64,000 bases of DNA from Pseudomonas sp. FP2196 (GTDB lineage: Bacteria; Pseudomonadota; Gammaproteobacteria; Pseudomonadales; Pseudomonadaceae), in NCBI RefSeq assembly GCF_030687715.1, contig NZ_CP117445.1, forward strand, positions 3,337,501 to 3,401,500, read 5' to 3'. Within the stretch, counting starts at the first letter, position 1. The number at the start of each line of letters is the position of its first letter. Below, one piece after another: positions 46,801 through 55,100 of this stretch. A program made the translations under genes and the position numbers. The notes under the pieces were generated by a model, which worked only from the letters and a program-made list of their open reading frames with translations, was not told where the DNA came from and searched no databases.

Positions 46801-48535
46801 CGGTGCGATCCGTATATCGAGTCAGGAGGTGATGCTGATATTGATAACTCCAGGCAGCACCGTTCTCATCCTGTGCCTGGACCAAGTCGCCATGGATATC
46901 GTATTGGTAGTTACACAATTGGCGAACAGGAGCACCGTCACGAATTTCCCAGAGGCCTGCCAGTCGTCCTTGATCGTCTATCAAGGTTCCGACGTGTAGG
47001 TGGACTTGCGTAACGTCACCTTGATAGGTAATCAGATCGGATAATACTAAGAGGTCCCCATGACGATGCTCGTAGTGCAGCATCAGCCCTGCTCCACTGC
47101 GCATTTTGACGTCCGTCAGCCAGTAGGAACGACCACGACGGACATAAGTTTCCTTGCGCTCAAAACCGAAGCAGACGAGCAGTTGATCCTCACCGGAGCG
47201 AACCAGCGTGAGATTTTCAACGGCGTCATAGTGAAAGAGGCCTACCTTGGGCAGTGGGAAATCGAGGCTACGACCATCGGCTCCAAAAAAAACTAGACCA
47301 TCATCCTTGCAGTCAAAGTGGGTAGTGAACTCTGTCACCCACCGTGCCCCCAGTTCGCTATCGTCAAAAGCGTCAAACCGGGAACTATAGGTGCGCACCC
47401 ATTCGATAGGAAATGGGCCTGGCAGGGAGAAATCGGTATGACTTACTGACTCGGAGCCCATCGCAAAGTTGATGCTGTGGCACGTGGTCGGGCACGCGCC
47501 GTTTTTCTTGCCGTTGGCGGCACCTGTCGCCGGCGCTTGGCGACTCGTGGCCTCTAGACGACCCTCTCCCGCCCTGTGCTGGGCCTTGCTGGTCGCCGCT
47601 GGCTTGACGCTGGCGCCCTGTCCATGTGACCGACGCTTGCGCCAGGTCACCACAGACCCAGCCAGCATCTGCAGGAGCCAACCGATCGAATGTTGCACAC
47701 CCGGATTACCCAGTTTTTTTAATTGGGTCTGCATCTCTGCGCCCAGTGCACGCAATGTGGACGTGTGACTAAGCACCAAAGCTTTGGCACTTTGGGGCAG
47801 CAGATTCTTAGCGGCGCTATTGGCAGCACCTTTACCTACAGCTTTATAGGCACTGAAAGCCGCGCCAAAAATATTGCCGATGGCGGCCTTGGGGTTATGC
47901 AGTAATTGTCCGCCGGCAGCACTCATTTTGGCGCCTGCAGCATTGAGGTCGCCTTTGGCGTCGAGTTTGCCGTTGACTACGGTTTCCAGACCCTTAGCGA
48001 TCTCGTTTACGGCGTTTTTACCGAGCGTGCCGGCATCATCAAGAATGCCAGCCAACTTGGGCTGAGCCTTTTTTACGAAATCATCGATCGTACCAACGAT
48101 GGTAGCGTTCAAGTGGCCGATCAGCACTTCGATCAACGAGTCGCCTAACAGCATTTTGGCGCTGTTGCGCAGCTCTTGGCGTACCAGTGCCAAGGTCGGA
48201 CGCAAAGTCATCCGCGCCGATGCCATAGTAGGCGGTGCGGGTAGCACGCCGATGAGGTTGATGCCCAGACTGACCCAGTCCAACAGTTCGCGTCGCTTGC
48301 TCTTGGACAACGTTACGATATCGCCGAGCGCATCGACCAACGCCATGATGTTGCCCACCACAGGCAAGGCGCCCGCGACGTTTTTGATTCGATCCAGTGT
48401 GACTACACCACCACTGATGGATTGCAGCCAGGCATCAAATCTCGCGGCACCGCGCCCAACGTCTTTGATGTCGATCGTGTTGAGCGGAACAATGGCAACC
48501 TGAGGCTGCCGTTTCACAGCATTCTCAGTCGTCAT
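43853..48535 (-). CDS. Rhs-family type VI effector with HNH-like nuclease tip
   Basis: The 1560-residue protein shares the N-terminal region and YD-repeat shell of the neighbouring Rhs protein, including 'VVGNIMALVDALGDIVTLSK' and 'FSLPGPFPIEWVRTYSS'. The shell ends at 'RFISKDPIGLMGG' and 'WVDPLGLEKK'. Its tip of about 125 residues has 'GVYKCWRCGHT', 'DDMHLGHKNVATSNGGNLAD' and 'GASCNLSAGN'. This is a zinc-ribbon/HNH-nuclease pattern (Cys-x-x-Cys, His/Gly-His, Asn, Cys-Asn), so a DNA-degrading activity is likely. Its start overlaps the vgrG stop by four bases, so vgrG, Rhs and immunity gene are co-transcribed. Confidence 0.88.
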   Translation of the reverse strand: MTTENAVKRQPQVAIVPLNTIDIKDVGRGAARFDAWLQSISGGVVTLDRIKNVAGALPVVGNIMALVDALGDIVTLSKSKRRELLDWVSLGINLIGVLPAPPTMASARMTLRPTLALVRQELRNSAKMLLGDSLIEVLIGHLNATIVGTIDDFVKKAQPKLAGILDDAGTLGKNAVNEIAKGLETVVNGKLDAKGDLNAAGAKMSAAGGQLLHNPKAAIGNIFGAAFSAYKAVGKGAANSAAKNLLPQSAKALVLSHTSTLRALGAEMQTQLKKLGNPGVQHSIGWLLQMLAGSVVTWRKRRSHGQGASVKPAATSKAQHRAGEGRLEATSRQAPATGAANGKKNGACPTTCHSINFAMGSESVSHTDFSLPGPFPIEWVRTYSSRFDAFDDSELGARWVTEFTTHFDCKDDGLVFFGADGRSLDFPLPKVGLFHYDAVENLTLVRSGEDQLLVCFGFERKETYVRRGRSYWLTDVKMRSGAGLMLHYEHRHGDLLVLSDLITYQGDVTQVHLHVGTLIDDQGRLAGLWEIRDGAPVRQLCNYQYDIHGDLVQAQDENGAAWSYQYQHHLLTRYTDRTGRGLNLEWDGQTSQAKAVREWADDGSFDTRLEWDENIRLTYVTDAYGNETWHYYDIKGYTYRIRYADERSEWFFRDDAKNIVRHVHTDGTTDQYSYDERGNLLEHISPDGSVAHYAYDDLNQLIKVSDAEGGQWQRAYDDAGNLVESVDPLGNKTEYAYDKAGQLIAIKDAIGNEKALEYNAAGQVLKYTDCSGKTSEWEYNDRGQMICFTDAAGQSTEYQYKAGHITLIAHPDKAVERFERDAEGRLLAHVDGLDRCTTWSYNAAGLVAERVDACEQTLRYRWDRLGRLIALENENEQRTQFHYDPVGRLLEEKGFDGVGTRYQYDSESGRLARAISGERVISMSFDPMGRLVERHASLGNTTQSESFAYDGNGNMVLATNDQSRLLWFYDLAGNLIREHQHYQSLDAPLVAIWRHEYDPLNQCVATTRPDGHRVSWLTYGSGHLLALKLDDHELVGYERDDLHREVVRHQGNRLRQNQKWDPAGRLQEQLLGRSDDNSTLLKREYKYDAVGQLTELNDTRRGSLIYRYDPVGRLISAASRLGVEKFAFDPASNLLDEKVTEVRRPLDQAPIRSRLVDNLLREYVGTHYEYDDRGNQTLRWQNGQRSRLQWDLFDRLVHFEDDRLSVKYAYDALGRRLYKHSTAHYTNRPEAGSHWNKNEQGRIQRLLGCGLTLYGWDGDNLSWESSPAPIDGGTGRTVHYVYEPGTFVPVAQAIRHASIDLLSQPEYVGGESLEDDPLWSHVPKVQPFDALAWYQCDHLGTPLELTDQDGQVAWSAQYKAWGQAKEQTSASALRHGLSNPIRFQGQYHDHETGLHYNRYRYYDPHVGRFISKDPIGLMGGINLHQYAPNPTQWVDPLGLEKKPPSKRALKDGAGASPQDIAASKVGGGSRKGQAACRKKLIDKSKPVGVYKCWRCGHTSTNPDDMHLGHKNVATSNGGNLADVNVDLEGASCNLSAGNSGYVKEGMSCVERGSCGAPYGR

Positions 48536-51438
48536 ACCAACACCTCACCCGCCAACAAGCCCGGAGTTTTCAAGGAAGGTTTCGCAAGCGTTGGCGCCGG
48601 CAGCGTCGGCAACTTGCCCGTCTTGCTCGCCAGGCTTAGAACACTAGAAGCACTCGGCATCGCCGCGCTCGCCAGTTTCGGCAGTCCAGCCACACCACCC
48701 TGCACTGCTCCTTTCACCTGCTGCGCCGTCTGCATCGCGCCTTGGGCCGTCTGCACCGCACTCATCCCTGTTTGAGCTATGTCCTTGCCCTTCTCCAGCA
48801 TGTCCCAGTTCTTCGTTGGCAATGCCTGCGCGACCATGGTTTGCACCTGACTCGGCACGGCTTCCGCGCCTGGCGGATTCAACGGCCATTCCGGCTTGCC
48901 GATGTAGCTGCCGTCGCTCCAAGTGTCTGCCGGATCCTTGCCGAACAACACACGCGCTGGCCCCGGTGCGGCGCCAGAGACGCTGGCGAAACCCTTGGCG
49001 TCGAGCTTGCCTTTGATGCTTTTGCCCAGGGCGTCGATGACTTCGTAATCTCCTTCCTTGATGCCCTGACGCCCAGCGTACTGGTTGAACAGTTCCAGAT
49101 TGCCCTTGCCCGGTTTCGGCGGTTCCGGGAACACACCCGCCAGACTTTTTGCGCCGGTGTAGGCGAAGTTCGCCGCATGCGCCGTGTACGGACCACTGGT
49201 GGCGTGGGTGATGCCGCCGGCGTTGTAGGTCGTGGCGCTGCCACCGCCCTGGATCACCAGTTCGGTCTTGGCGGTGATGGTGATGCGGTCGGCATTGGCG
49301 GTGATGTTGAGTTTGGCCAGCAAATTGATGCTGTCCTTGAGCGCACGCACGTCGATGTCGCCGGACGCGGCTACCAGACGCCAACCCATGCTTTGAACGA
49401 ACAGGCGCATGCCGCGACTGGCACTGGCCAGCAGACGTTTGCCGATCGACAGGCTGGTGTGCCCGGTGCTGCTCAGCGCCAGGTGTTCGCCGGTGGCGAT
49501 GTGGCTGGATCGTGGCGTAGTCAGCGCGATGCCTGCCGGACTGGCCAGTACCAGATGCGGTTCAGTGAATTCCGGGAACTCATTGGCGGTCATGTTCGCC
49601 GGGCCGCTGCCGAGCACGCCCTGATGCTGCGCGTGCAAGGCCTTGGCCACGTCGTCCTGATCGCCCGCTTCCTGCGCTTGCAATTCCTTGGCCTGCACCG
49701 CGAAGCCGTCCTGCTGATCGCTGGCGGTGGCGAGGCGTTCGGCGGTTTCCGGCAGATCCTTGTGATGTTTCGATTCGTTCGGACGTGGCTCGGTGGTGAT
49801 CAGCAGACCGGCACCGGCACGTACTGCGCCGTGGCGGTCGGTGCGCAATTCGAAACCTTCACCACGCGGCTGACCACCGCTCGGCCGTGGATGAGTCAGA
49901 TAACCGAGATTGATCGCACTCGCGCCGTGATCGCTGCGCAGCGCAATGCTGATCTCGCTGGTGGTGTCGTCGATCCGCAGTTCGTTGGCGCGACTGCCCT
50001 TGTATTCCTTGCTTTTGACCGTGGCCAGCGTCTTGAAGTCGGGCAGTTTGTACGGCGGCAGATTCGCACCGTGGTACAAGCAGCCGGTGATCAGCGGCTG
50101 GTCGGGATCGCCTTCAAGGAAGGTGATCAAGACTTCCATGCCGACTCGCGGAATATTGATCGAACCGAAGGTTTCGGCGGCCCAGCTCGACGCGACGCGC
50201 ATCCAGCAACTGGTCATGTCGTCGTGCTTGCCTTCGCGGTCCCAGAAGAACTGCACCTTCACCCGGCCGTACTGGTCGCAGTAGATCTCTTCGCCTTCCG
50301 GGCCGCAGACCACGGCACTCTGGGTGCCGAGGACTTTCGGTTTCGGGTGATCGAGCGGCGGACGGTACGGCACGTCCCACGGGATCGCGCTGAAGCGGTT
50401 GCGGTAGCCCTGGTGGAAATCGTCTTTATTGTCCGTGGTGTCGCTAGTCACCGACTCTTCCAGCACTTGCGGCTGCTTGCCTTCGTGGAAGATTTCAGTG
50501 AGCAGCCACAGGTCGTTCCACGTCGGGTTGGCGTGTTCGGTCAGGGCAAGAAAATGCCCGCTGACAAGAATCGGCTGGTCGCTGTTACCTTCGGCCAGAC
50601 GGTAGTCGCTGCGATGGCGTTCCAGCGCGCGATTAGCCAGATGTTTGCCGCGGTCACGGTCAACGAATCGGCCCGGATAATCGTAATCTTCCAGGTCCGG
50701 CTGAGCGCTGCTTTTGGCATCGCTTTCCAGCTCGATTTTCGGTTTGACGAAGTCGTAATCGCGCCGCGTAGTGCGGCTGGTGCGGGTAGCCAGGCGCAGA
50801 CCGAAGCGCTTGACCACCGGGGTGTCGGCGACCAGCCCGGAGTCCTGCTGATAGGCCACGGGGGCGAGTTTCGGAAACACCGTCTGGTCATCGCCGAAGG
50901 TGAGTTTGTGGCCGCTGGACGTGTGCTGGAAGTGGTAGTGAATACCCTCTTCCTCGCACAGGCGCTGTATGAAATGCAGATCCGACTCGTCGTACTGCAC
51001 GCAGTAGATGCGCTCGGGATAAATCGCACTAAGCTGGAAGTGATAATCGCTGGCGAGGATGCCGTGTTCTTCCAGCACCTTGCTGATGATCTGCTGCACG
51101 GTCATCTGCTGGAAGATCCGCTGATTGACTCGGTGCGCGAGGTACGCCAGTTGCGGGCGCAGGGAGATCATGTAGCGCGTCAGGCGTTTGCCGGCCTCGC
51201 CCTGAGCGATGCTGTAGACCAGTCCATGAATGCCGGTACCGGTCGGGGACAACTGAAGAAACGCCAGTTTATGCAGCACGCTTTCGAGGTTGATCGACGC
51301 TTTTTCGCTGACCAGTTCCAGTTCGAACTCGAAGGGTGTGTTGAGTGCCTCCCGACCAGTGAATGACAGCACTTGAAAATCGCTGTCGATGCCATCGATG
51401 GTCAGATTGAAATGAGGCTGGTTGGCCGGTGAGAACAT
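48532..51438 (-). CDS. vgrG: Type VI secretion spike protein VgrG/TssI
   Basis: The 968-residue protein starts 'MFSPANQPHFNLTIDGIDSD' and has the gp27-like domain ('ALNTPFEFELELVSE') and the gp5 OB-fold region ('GRVKVQFFWDREGK' and 'CWMRVASSWAAETFGSINIP'). A beta-helix and DUF2345 region follow ('KLNITANADRITITAKTELV'). After about residue 790 there is an extra part: a transthyretin-like segment 'GDYEVIDALGKSIKGKLDA' and a helical Ala/Gln/Lys-rich tail. This extension is expected to carry the Rhs cargo. The start at 51438 has a GAGGA upstream; an alternative at 51471 adds 11 residues. Confidence 0.93.
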   Translation of the reverse strand: MFSPANQPHFNLTIDGIDSDFQVLSFTGREALNTPFEFELELVSEKASINLESVLHKLAFLQLSPTGTGIHGLVYSIAQGEAGKRLTRYMISLRPQLAYLAHRVNQRIFQQMTVQQIISKVLEEHGILASDYHFQLSAIYPERIYCVQYDESDLHFIQRLCEEEGIHYHFQHTSSGHKLTFGDDQTVFPKLAPVAYQQDSGLVADTPVVKRFGLRLATRTSRTTRRDYDFVKPKIELESDAKSSAQPDLEDYDYPGRFVDRDRGKHLANRALERHRSDYRLAEGNSDQPILVSGHFLALTEHANPTWNDLWLLTEIFHEGKQPQVLEESVTSDTTDNKDDFHQGYRNRFSAIPWDVPYRPPLDHPKPKVLGTQSAVVCGPEGEEIYCDQYGRVKVQFFWDREGKHDDMTSCWMRVASSWAAETFGSINIPRVGMEVLITFLEGDPDQPLITGCLYHGANLPPYKLPDFKTLATVKSKEYKGSRANELRIDDTTSEISIALRSDHGASAINLGYLTHPRPSGGQPRGEGFELRTDRHGAVRAGAGLLITTEPRPNESKHHKDLPETAERLATASDQQDGFAVQAKELQAQEAGDQDDVAKALHAQHQGVLGSGPANMTANEFPEFTEPHLVLASPAGIALTTPRSSHIATGEHLALSSTGHTSLSIGKRLLASASRGMRLFVQSMGWRLVAASGDIDVRALKDSINLLAKLNITANADRITITAKTELVIQGGGSATTYNAGGITHATSGPYTAHAANFAYTGAKSLAGVFPEPPKPGKGNLELFNQYAGRQGIKEGDYEVIDALGKSIKGKLDAKGFASVSGAAPGPARVLFGKDPADTWSDGSYIGKPEWPLNPPGAEAVPSQVQTMVAQALPTKNWDMLEKGKDIAQTGMSAVQTAQGAMQTAQQVKGAVQGGVAGLPKLASAAMPSASSVLSLASKTGKLPTLPAPTLAKPSLKTPGLLAGEVLV

Positions 51439-51516
51439 CCCTTGTTCCTCGCGCAATGCTGCGTCGGGCATCAGTCAACAAAAGTGATGCACGCAAGAAT
51501 TCTTTAGATCAAGCCA

Positions 51517-51541
51517 CCCCGATCAGCCATACCGACCGGGG
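51517..51541 (-). terminator. Weak hairpin between hcp and vgrG
   Basis: CCCCGATC (51517-51524) and GACCGGGG (51534-51541) form an 8-bp stem with one G-U pair, but no T-run follows. It may attenuate read-through from hcp into vgrG. Confidence 0.4.
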
Positions 51542-51562
51542 CGAATACAACATCAGCCGTAA

Positions 51563-52078
51563 TTAAACGACTGGAGCACGCCAGTCATCGGAACCCGAAG
51601 TACCGGATACTTCGTGGGTCCAGGTGATTTTGCGGTAGGTGAACTGCACTTCTTCCAGGTGGGTGAAGTGCGAGTTGCCTGGATCCTGGCAGTTGTGCAT
51701 TTTGTTGTTGATGGCGACGATGATCGCGTCTTCCAGTTTGGTGGTGTAGTAGTGCTCTTGAGTACCTTGAGCCGAAGTACGGAACCACTGGATAACAATT
51801 TCGCTCATGCGCTCGCCGGAAGTCAGAGCGGCTTGCAGCAGAGGCGAAGCCTTGTCGTAGACCTTGGTGATCACAACTGGCTTGTGAACGCGCTGACCGG
51901 TTGGCTGACCGGATTGTGGGTCACGCGGGATGATCACGTCGTGGCTGAAAGCCTGAACCATAACCTGGTCTTCGTGGCCTTCCTGATAGGTGTTGCCAAC
52001 GGAGTCGGCGGTGAAGGCGCCGGCAGTGATCAGGCCTTGTTTTTCGCCAGTGACGGACATGTACGCTGGTGTTGCCAT
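51563..52078 (-). CDS. hcp: Type VI secretion tube protein Hcp
   Basis: The 171-residue protein is the hexameric tube subunit that stacks under the VgrG tip. It has the Hcp1-family opening 'TPAYMSVTGEKQGLITAGAF', 'VMVQAFSHDVIIPRDPQSGQ', 'RVHKPVVITKVYDKASPLL' and 'FTHLEEVQFTYRKITWTHE'. The start at 52078 follows AAGGAG. It is the upstream gene of the hcp-vgrG-Rhs series; no baseplate or sheath genes are in the window, so it uses an apparatus encoded elsewhere. Confidence 0.95.
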   Translation of the reverse strand: MATPAYMSVTGEKQGLITAGAFTADSVGNTYQEGHEDQVMVQAFSHDVIIPRDPQSGQPTGQRVHKPVVITKVYDKASPLLQAALTSGERMSEIVIQWFRTSAQGTQEHYYTTKLEDAIIVAINNKMHNCQDPGNSHFTHLEEVQFTYRKITWTHEVSGTSGSDDWRAPVV

Positions 52079-52632
52079 GGGGATGCTCTCCTTGCTTCTG
52101 GATATAACACTGGCAGGCACCATTGCCTGTCAGAGTGGCTACCAACAATCAAAAAATGCGCCAATTCTCCAGAAACCCATACAGTTCAATAGGTTGAGAG
52201 AGATTTCACGATTTTCTGAGCGCCAAGCTGAGGGAATCTTTGAAAAAGTGCGCAACTTCTTGCGCAGTACTGCGCAACTTTTTGCGCACTTGGCTCCAGA
52301 CCACGTGAATCGTGGCCTGCAGGGCAATTGGACTGCAAAATATTATGACCAACTGCGCAACTTCTTGCGCACTTCGCAAAATACGCCTTCTCTTCGTGCC
52401 TACCCATCAAGACGCTCCATTTTCCACTTGGATTCCATTAGTCGACTCAGCTGTCGATTAGCATTCATCTTACGCGAGCGAAAAAACTAGCGACGAATCC
52501 CGCGCGGCATGAACTCCCAATCGGACGACTTACCAGATGCCAGACGAACCTCATAATGTCGAGCGAGCGAACAGGCGGGTGGACTGACCGCTTTCGGCCA
52601 GAAACGGAAGTCCTCAAGGGGCCGCTACCGGC
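52079..52632. other. Gene-free region upstream of hcp
   Basis: These 554 bases should contain the hcp promoter. They hold three 18-bp palindromes (listed separately) and, near 52585-52625, a fragment resembling a non-coding sequence that recurs in Pseudomonas (GACCGCTTTCGGCCAGAAAC). No coding frame is convincing. Confidence 0.5.
52249..52371. repeat. Three copies of an 18-bp palindrome upstream of hcp
   Basis: TGCGCAA-CTTC-TTGCGCA occurs at 52249-52266 and 52354-52371, and TGCGCAA-CTTT-TTGCGCA at 52271-52288. The 7-bp arms are perfect. The first two are separated by four bases, the third by 65. They lie 170-295 bases upstream of hcp and could be operators, or hairpins in an RNA leader. Confidence 0.7.
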
Positions 52633-52658
52633 TGTGGATTCAACCGGTGGACGCAACA
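52633..52658 (+). repeat. Left terminal inverted repeat of the IS30 element
   Basis: It begins TGTGGATTCAACCGG and matches the right end (53663-53688) perfectly over 26 bp in inverted orientation. Confidence 0.9.
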
Positions 52659-52693
52659 TGACTAAATTCTGTGTAAGCAGAAGGAGTGTTGCA

Positions 52694-53681
52694 GATGTAG
52701 CAGAGACCTCGGATTTATTACACCGACAGCCAGAAAAAACTGATGTGGGATCACTGGCAGAAAGGCGACTCTCTCCAGCAGATCGCCCAATTATTTGATC
52801 GAAACCACTCATCGATACAGCGCATCTTGGCGGAAACAGGGGGTATCAGACCCGCTGTACGGCGCAGGTCCAGATTGACGCTGACGTTGGCTGAGCGCGA
52901 AGAGATTTCGCGTGCGGTGGTTGCAGGTAACTCGGTCCGCTCCATAGCTGCACTGCTAGGGCGAGCAGCCTCGACCGTTAGCCGTGAGATAAGACGCAAC
53001 GGTGGTCAAGGATGCTACCGGGCTAATCAAGCTGATCAGGCTGCTTGGGATCGCGCGCATCGGCCTAAGGTCTGCAAGCTTGTTGAGAACCGAGCGGTGG
53101 CGCAAATTGTTGCAGACAAGCTTCAATTGCAGTGGTCACCGGAACAAATTGCCGGCTGGCTGAAGCGATCCTACCCGGACGATACGAGCTATCAGGCTAC
53201 GGTTAAGGATCGAGCGGTGCCAGGTCACTGGGAGGGTGACCTGTTGTGCGGTAGCAGAAACAGCCAAATTGCCACTCTTGTAGAGCGTCATACCCGCTAC
53301 GTAATGCTGGTGAAGTTGGTCGGTAAGGATAGCGAGACGGTCATAAGCGCCCTGATCGAAAACGCCCGCGACTTACCCCAAGAACTCTACAAATCGCTGA
53401 CGTGGGATCGTGGCAAAGAGATGGCTGACCATAAGCGCTTTACGGTGGCTACCGACATAAAGGTCTACTTCTGCGATCCTCATCGTCTTTGGCAACGGGG
53501 ATCGAATGAGAACACCAACGGGTTGTTAAGGCAGTACTTCCCGAAAGGGACTGACCTTGCAGATCACTCGCAAGCCACACTCAATGAAGTAGCAAGGCAG
53601 CTAAATAACCGCCCTCGAAAAACACTAAACTACGAAACGCCCGCTGAACGATTTAGCCAATCTGTTGCGTCCACCGGTTGA
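52694..53681 (+). pseudogene. IS30-family transposase, disrupted start and internal deletion
   Basis: The frame from 52743 encodes an N-terminal helix-turn-helix ('DSLQQIAQLFDRNHSSIQRI') and a DDE catalytic domain: 'AVPGHWEGDLLCG', 'LTWDRGKEM' and 'RGSNENTNGLLRQYF'. The three acidic residues are present. Two defects are visible. The apparent native ATG at 52694 is followed at once by TAG, with the family-like 'RPRIYYTDSQKKL' after it. And between 'YPDDTSYQ' and 'TVKDRAVPGHWEGD' about 55-60 residues usual in the family ('VSHETIYRSL' onward) are absent. The element is probably unable to move by itself. Confidence 0.75.
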
Positions 53682-53688
53682 ATCCACA
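53663..53688 (-). repeat. Right terminal inverted repeat of the IS30 element
   Basis: Perfect 26-bp reverse complement of 52633-52658; it overlaps the last codons and stop of the transposase. Confidence 0.9.
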
Positions 53689-54471
53689 CAAAGCCCATGC
53701 CACTCAAAAGGACAACGCGCGCGAACTTAAAAACCTTCTGCTGTTCTTCAACGATCCGCCTGCCCCGCTTGAAGCGATCGAACCGAAGCATGTCAGCCAG
53801 TACCTTCGTCACCGGGGCAAAACAGCACCAATTCGCGCGAATCGAGAAAAGGCCTTACTCAGCTCCATTTGGAACTTTGCTCGCGAGAATGGTTACACGT
53901 CTCTGGCAAACCCCTGCGCCGGGATAAAGGGCAATAAGGAATCTGGTCGCGACGTATATGTCGAAGACGACGTTCTTGCCAAAGCATATCTGTACGCCGA
54001 TCAACCACTGAGAGATGCCCTGGACCTGTTCTATCTGACAGGACAAAGGGTGGCGACACACTGAAGATGGATGAGCGAGATATCAAAGACGGAAAGCTTT
54101 CCGTCCAGCAGGGGAAGACTGGTGCGAAACGAAGGATCGAGATTATTGGAGAGCTCAGAATTGTGATAGATCGAATCATGGCTCGAAAGGCGGGCTACAA
54201 AATCAGATCAACACGCCTTGTGGTCATCGACTCTGGACAGCCGATGACGGCGAGCATGCTCAGGAAAAGATTTGATGACGCTAGGGAGGCAGCCGGAATT
54301 CCGAAAGCAGAATTTCAGATGCGGGATTTACGAGCAAAAGCGGCAACGGACAAAGAGGAGTCAACGGGGAGCATTCGCGAAGCTCGAGACCAGTTAGGGC
54401 ATACAACTGTCGGGATGACGGAGCAGTACATTCGAATGCGTAAGGGCATGAAGGTAACCCCTACGAAGTGA
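53689..54471 (+). pseudogene. Tyrosine integrase, 5' end removed by IS30 and frameshifted
   Basis: The sequence immediately right of the IS encodes the body of a phage/island integrase: 'HVSQYLRHRGKTAPIRANRE', 'FYLTGQRVA' (catalytic Arg), 'LSVQQGKTGAKRRIEI' (Lys), 'FQMRDLRAKAATD' (Arg) and 'LGHTTVGMTEQYIRMRKG' (His and Tyr). The N-terminal 60 or so residues are missing. A one-base loss near 54050 shifts the frame: 'RVATH' then stop, where family members read 'RVADTLKMDE'. The gene lies next to the 3' end of tRNA-Leu, the usual attachment site of such integrases. Confidence 0.82.
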
Positions 54472-54519
54472 CCAACGGTTTCGAATTGCGGAAAAGATTT
54501 TTTGATTGCGGAAAAAAGA

Positions 54520-54556
54520 ACTAAGGGCTTGCATGAGGTATGTCATGCAAGCCCTC
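54520..54556 (-). terminator. Terminator downstream of tRNA-Leu
   Basis: Perfect 12-bp stem (54525-54536 with 54543-54554), 6-base loop. On the minus strand it is followed by a T-rich tract, just past the tRNA-Leu 3' end. Confidence 0.75.
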
Positions 54557-54564
54557 GATATTCA

Positions 54565-54651
54565 TGGTGCCCGAAGCCGGAATCGAACCGGCACGCCCTT
54601 ACGAGCGGGGGATTTTAAGTCCCATGCGTCTACCAGTTTCGCCATTCGGGC
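54565..54651 (-). tRNA. tRNA-Leu (anticodon TAA)
   Basis: The minus-strand sequence folds into an 87-nt long-variable-arm tRNA starting GCCCGAATGGCG and ending CGGGCACCA. The anticodon loop CTTAAAA gives TAA for leucine UUA. The encoded CCA is present. A truncated integrase faces its 3' end, consistent with use as an integration site. Confidence 0.95.
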
Positions 54652-54803
54652 GGTAGCGCTGTGTAGCTCATTTCAACTGCCGAGTCGCGATCCTGACAGG
54701 ATGCACGCTAAGCAGCAGAGCGGGAAATATATACATCACTTCCCGGTGAAGCAAGTTCGCAATGGCCGTATTCAAGACAAAATCTTGCAGCACACTGGAA
54801 ATA

Positions 54804-54838
54804 AAAAAGCTCCGTAAATCATGGATCTACGGAGCTTG
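54804..54838 (-). terminator. Terminator between tRNA-Cys and tRNA-Leu
   Basis: Stem AGCTCCGTA/TACGGAGCT (54808-54816 with 54828-54836) is followed on the minus strand by a T-run. It probably ends the tRNA-Gly/tRNA-Cys transcript, leaving tRNA-Leu with its own promoter. Confidence 0.75.
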
Positions 54839-54845
54839 TTTATAG

Positions 54846-54920
54846 TGGAGGCCGAGGTCGGAATCGAACCGGCGTAGGTGGATTTGCAATCCACTGCATA
54901 ACCATTTTGCTACTCGGCCT
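54846..54920 (-). tRNA. tRNA-Cys (anticodon GCA)
   Basis: The minus strand starts AGGCCGAGTAGC and has anticodon loop TTGCAAA (GCA, cysteine), a T-arm GGTTCGATTCC and an encoded CCA end. Confidence 0.95.
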
Positions 54921-54964
54921 CAAAGCATCTGCTGTCAGTAGCACAACAACAAACACGTACAAAT

Positions 54965-55040
<76 letters not shown>

Positions 55041-55100
55041 TTGGTGTGGCGCATTCTATAGATTTCAGAAGCCCCGTCAACCCTTTGATTCAAAAAAGTT

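Larger units (their letters stand above)
52633..53688 (+). mobile_element. IS30-family element, internally deleted
   Basis: The 1056-bp element has perfect 26-bp terminal inverted repeats at 52633-52658 and 53663-53688 around one transposase frame. Flanking bases (GGC on the left, CAA on the right) do not form a target duplication. Flanking DNA has therefore probably been deleted or rearranged since insertion. It abuts a truncated integrase on the right. Confidence 0.85.

Noticed and set aside
46049..46999. Plus-strand frame of 316 codons inside the first Rhs gene, hydrophobic in places
   Set aside because: It is opposite the YD-repeat array; apparent hydrophobic repeats follow from the repeated sense codons, not from a membrane protein.
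48742..51366. 874-codon plus-strand open frame opposite vgrG
   Set aside because: Antisense shadow of vgrG, produced by third-position GC bias; no recognisable domain.
52249..52371. Possible CRISPR array
   Set aside because: Only three short palindromic units with unequal spacing (4 and 65 bases) and no cas genes in the window.
52186..52410. Minus-strand frame upstream of hcp with several Cys
   Set aside because: Its Cys/Ala/Gln peptides come from the three palindromes; it is not a coding pattern.
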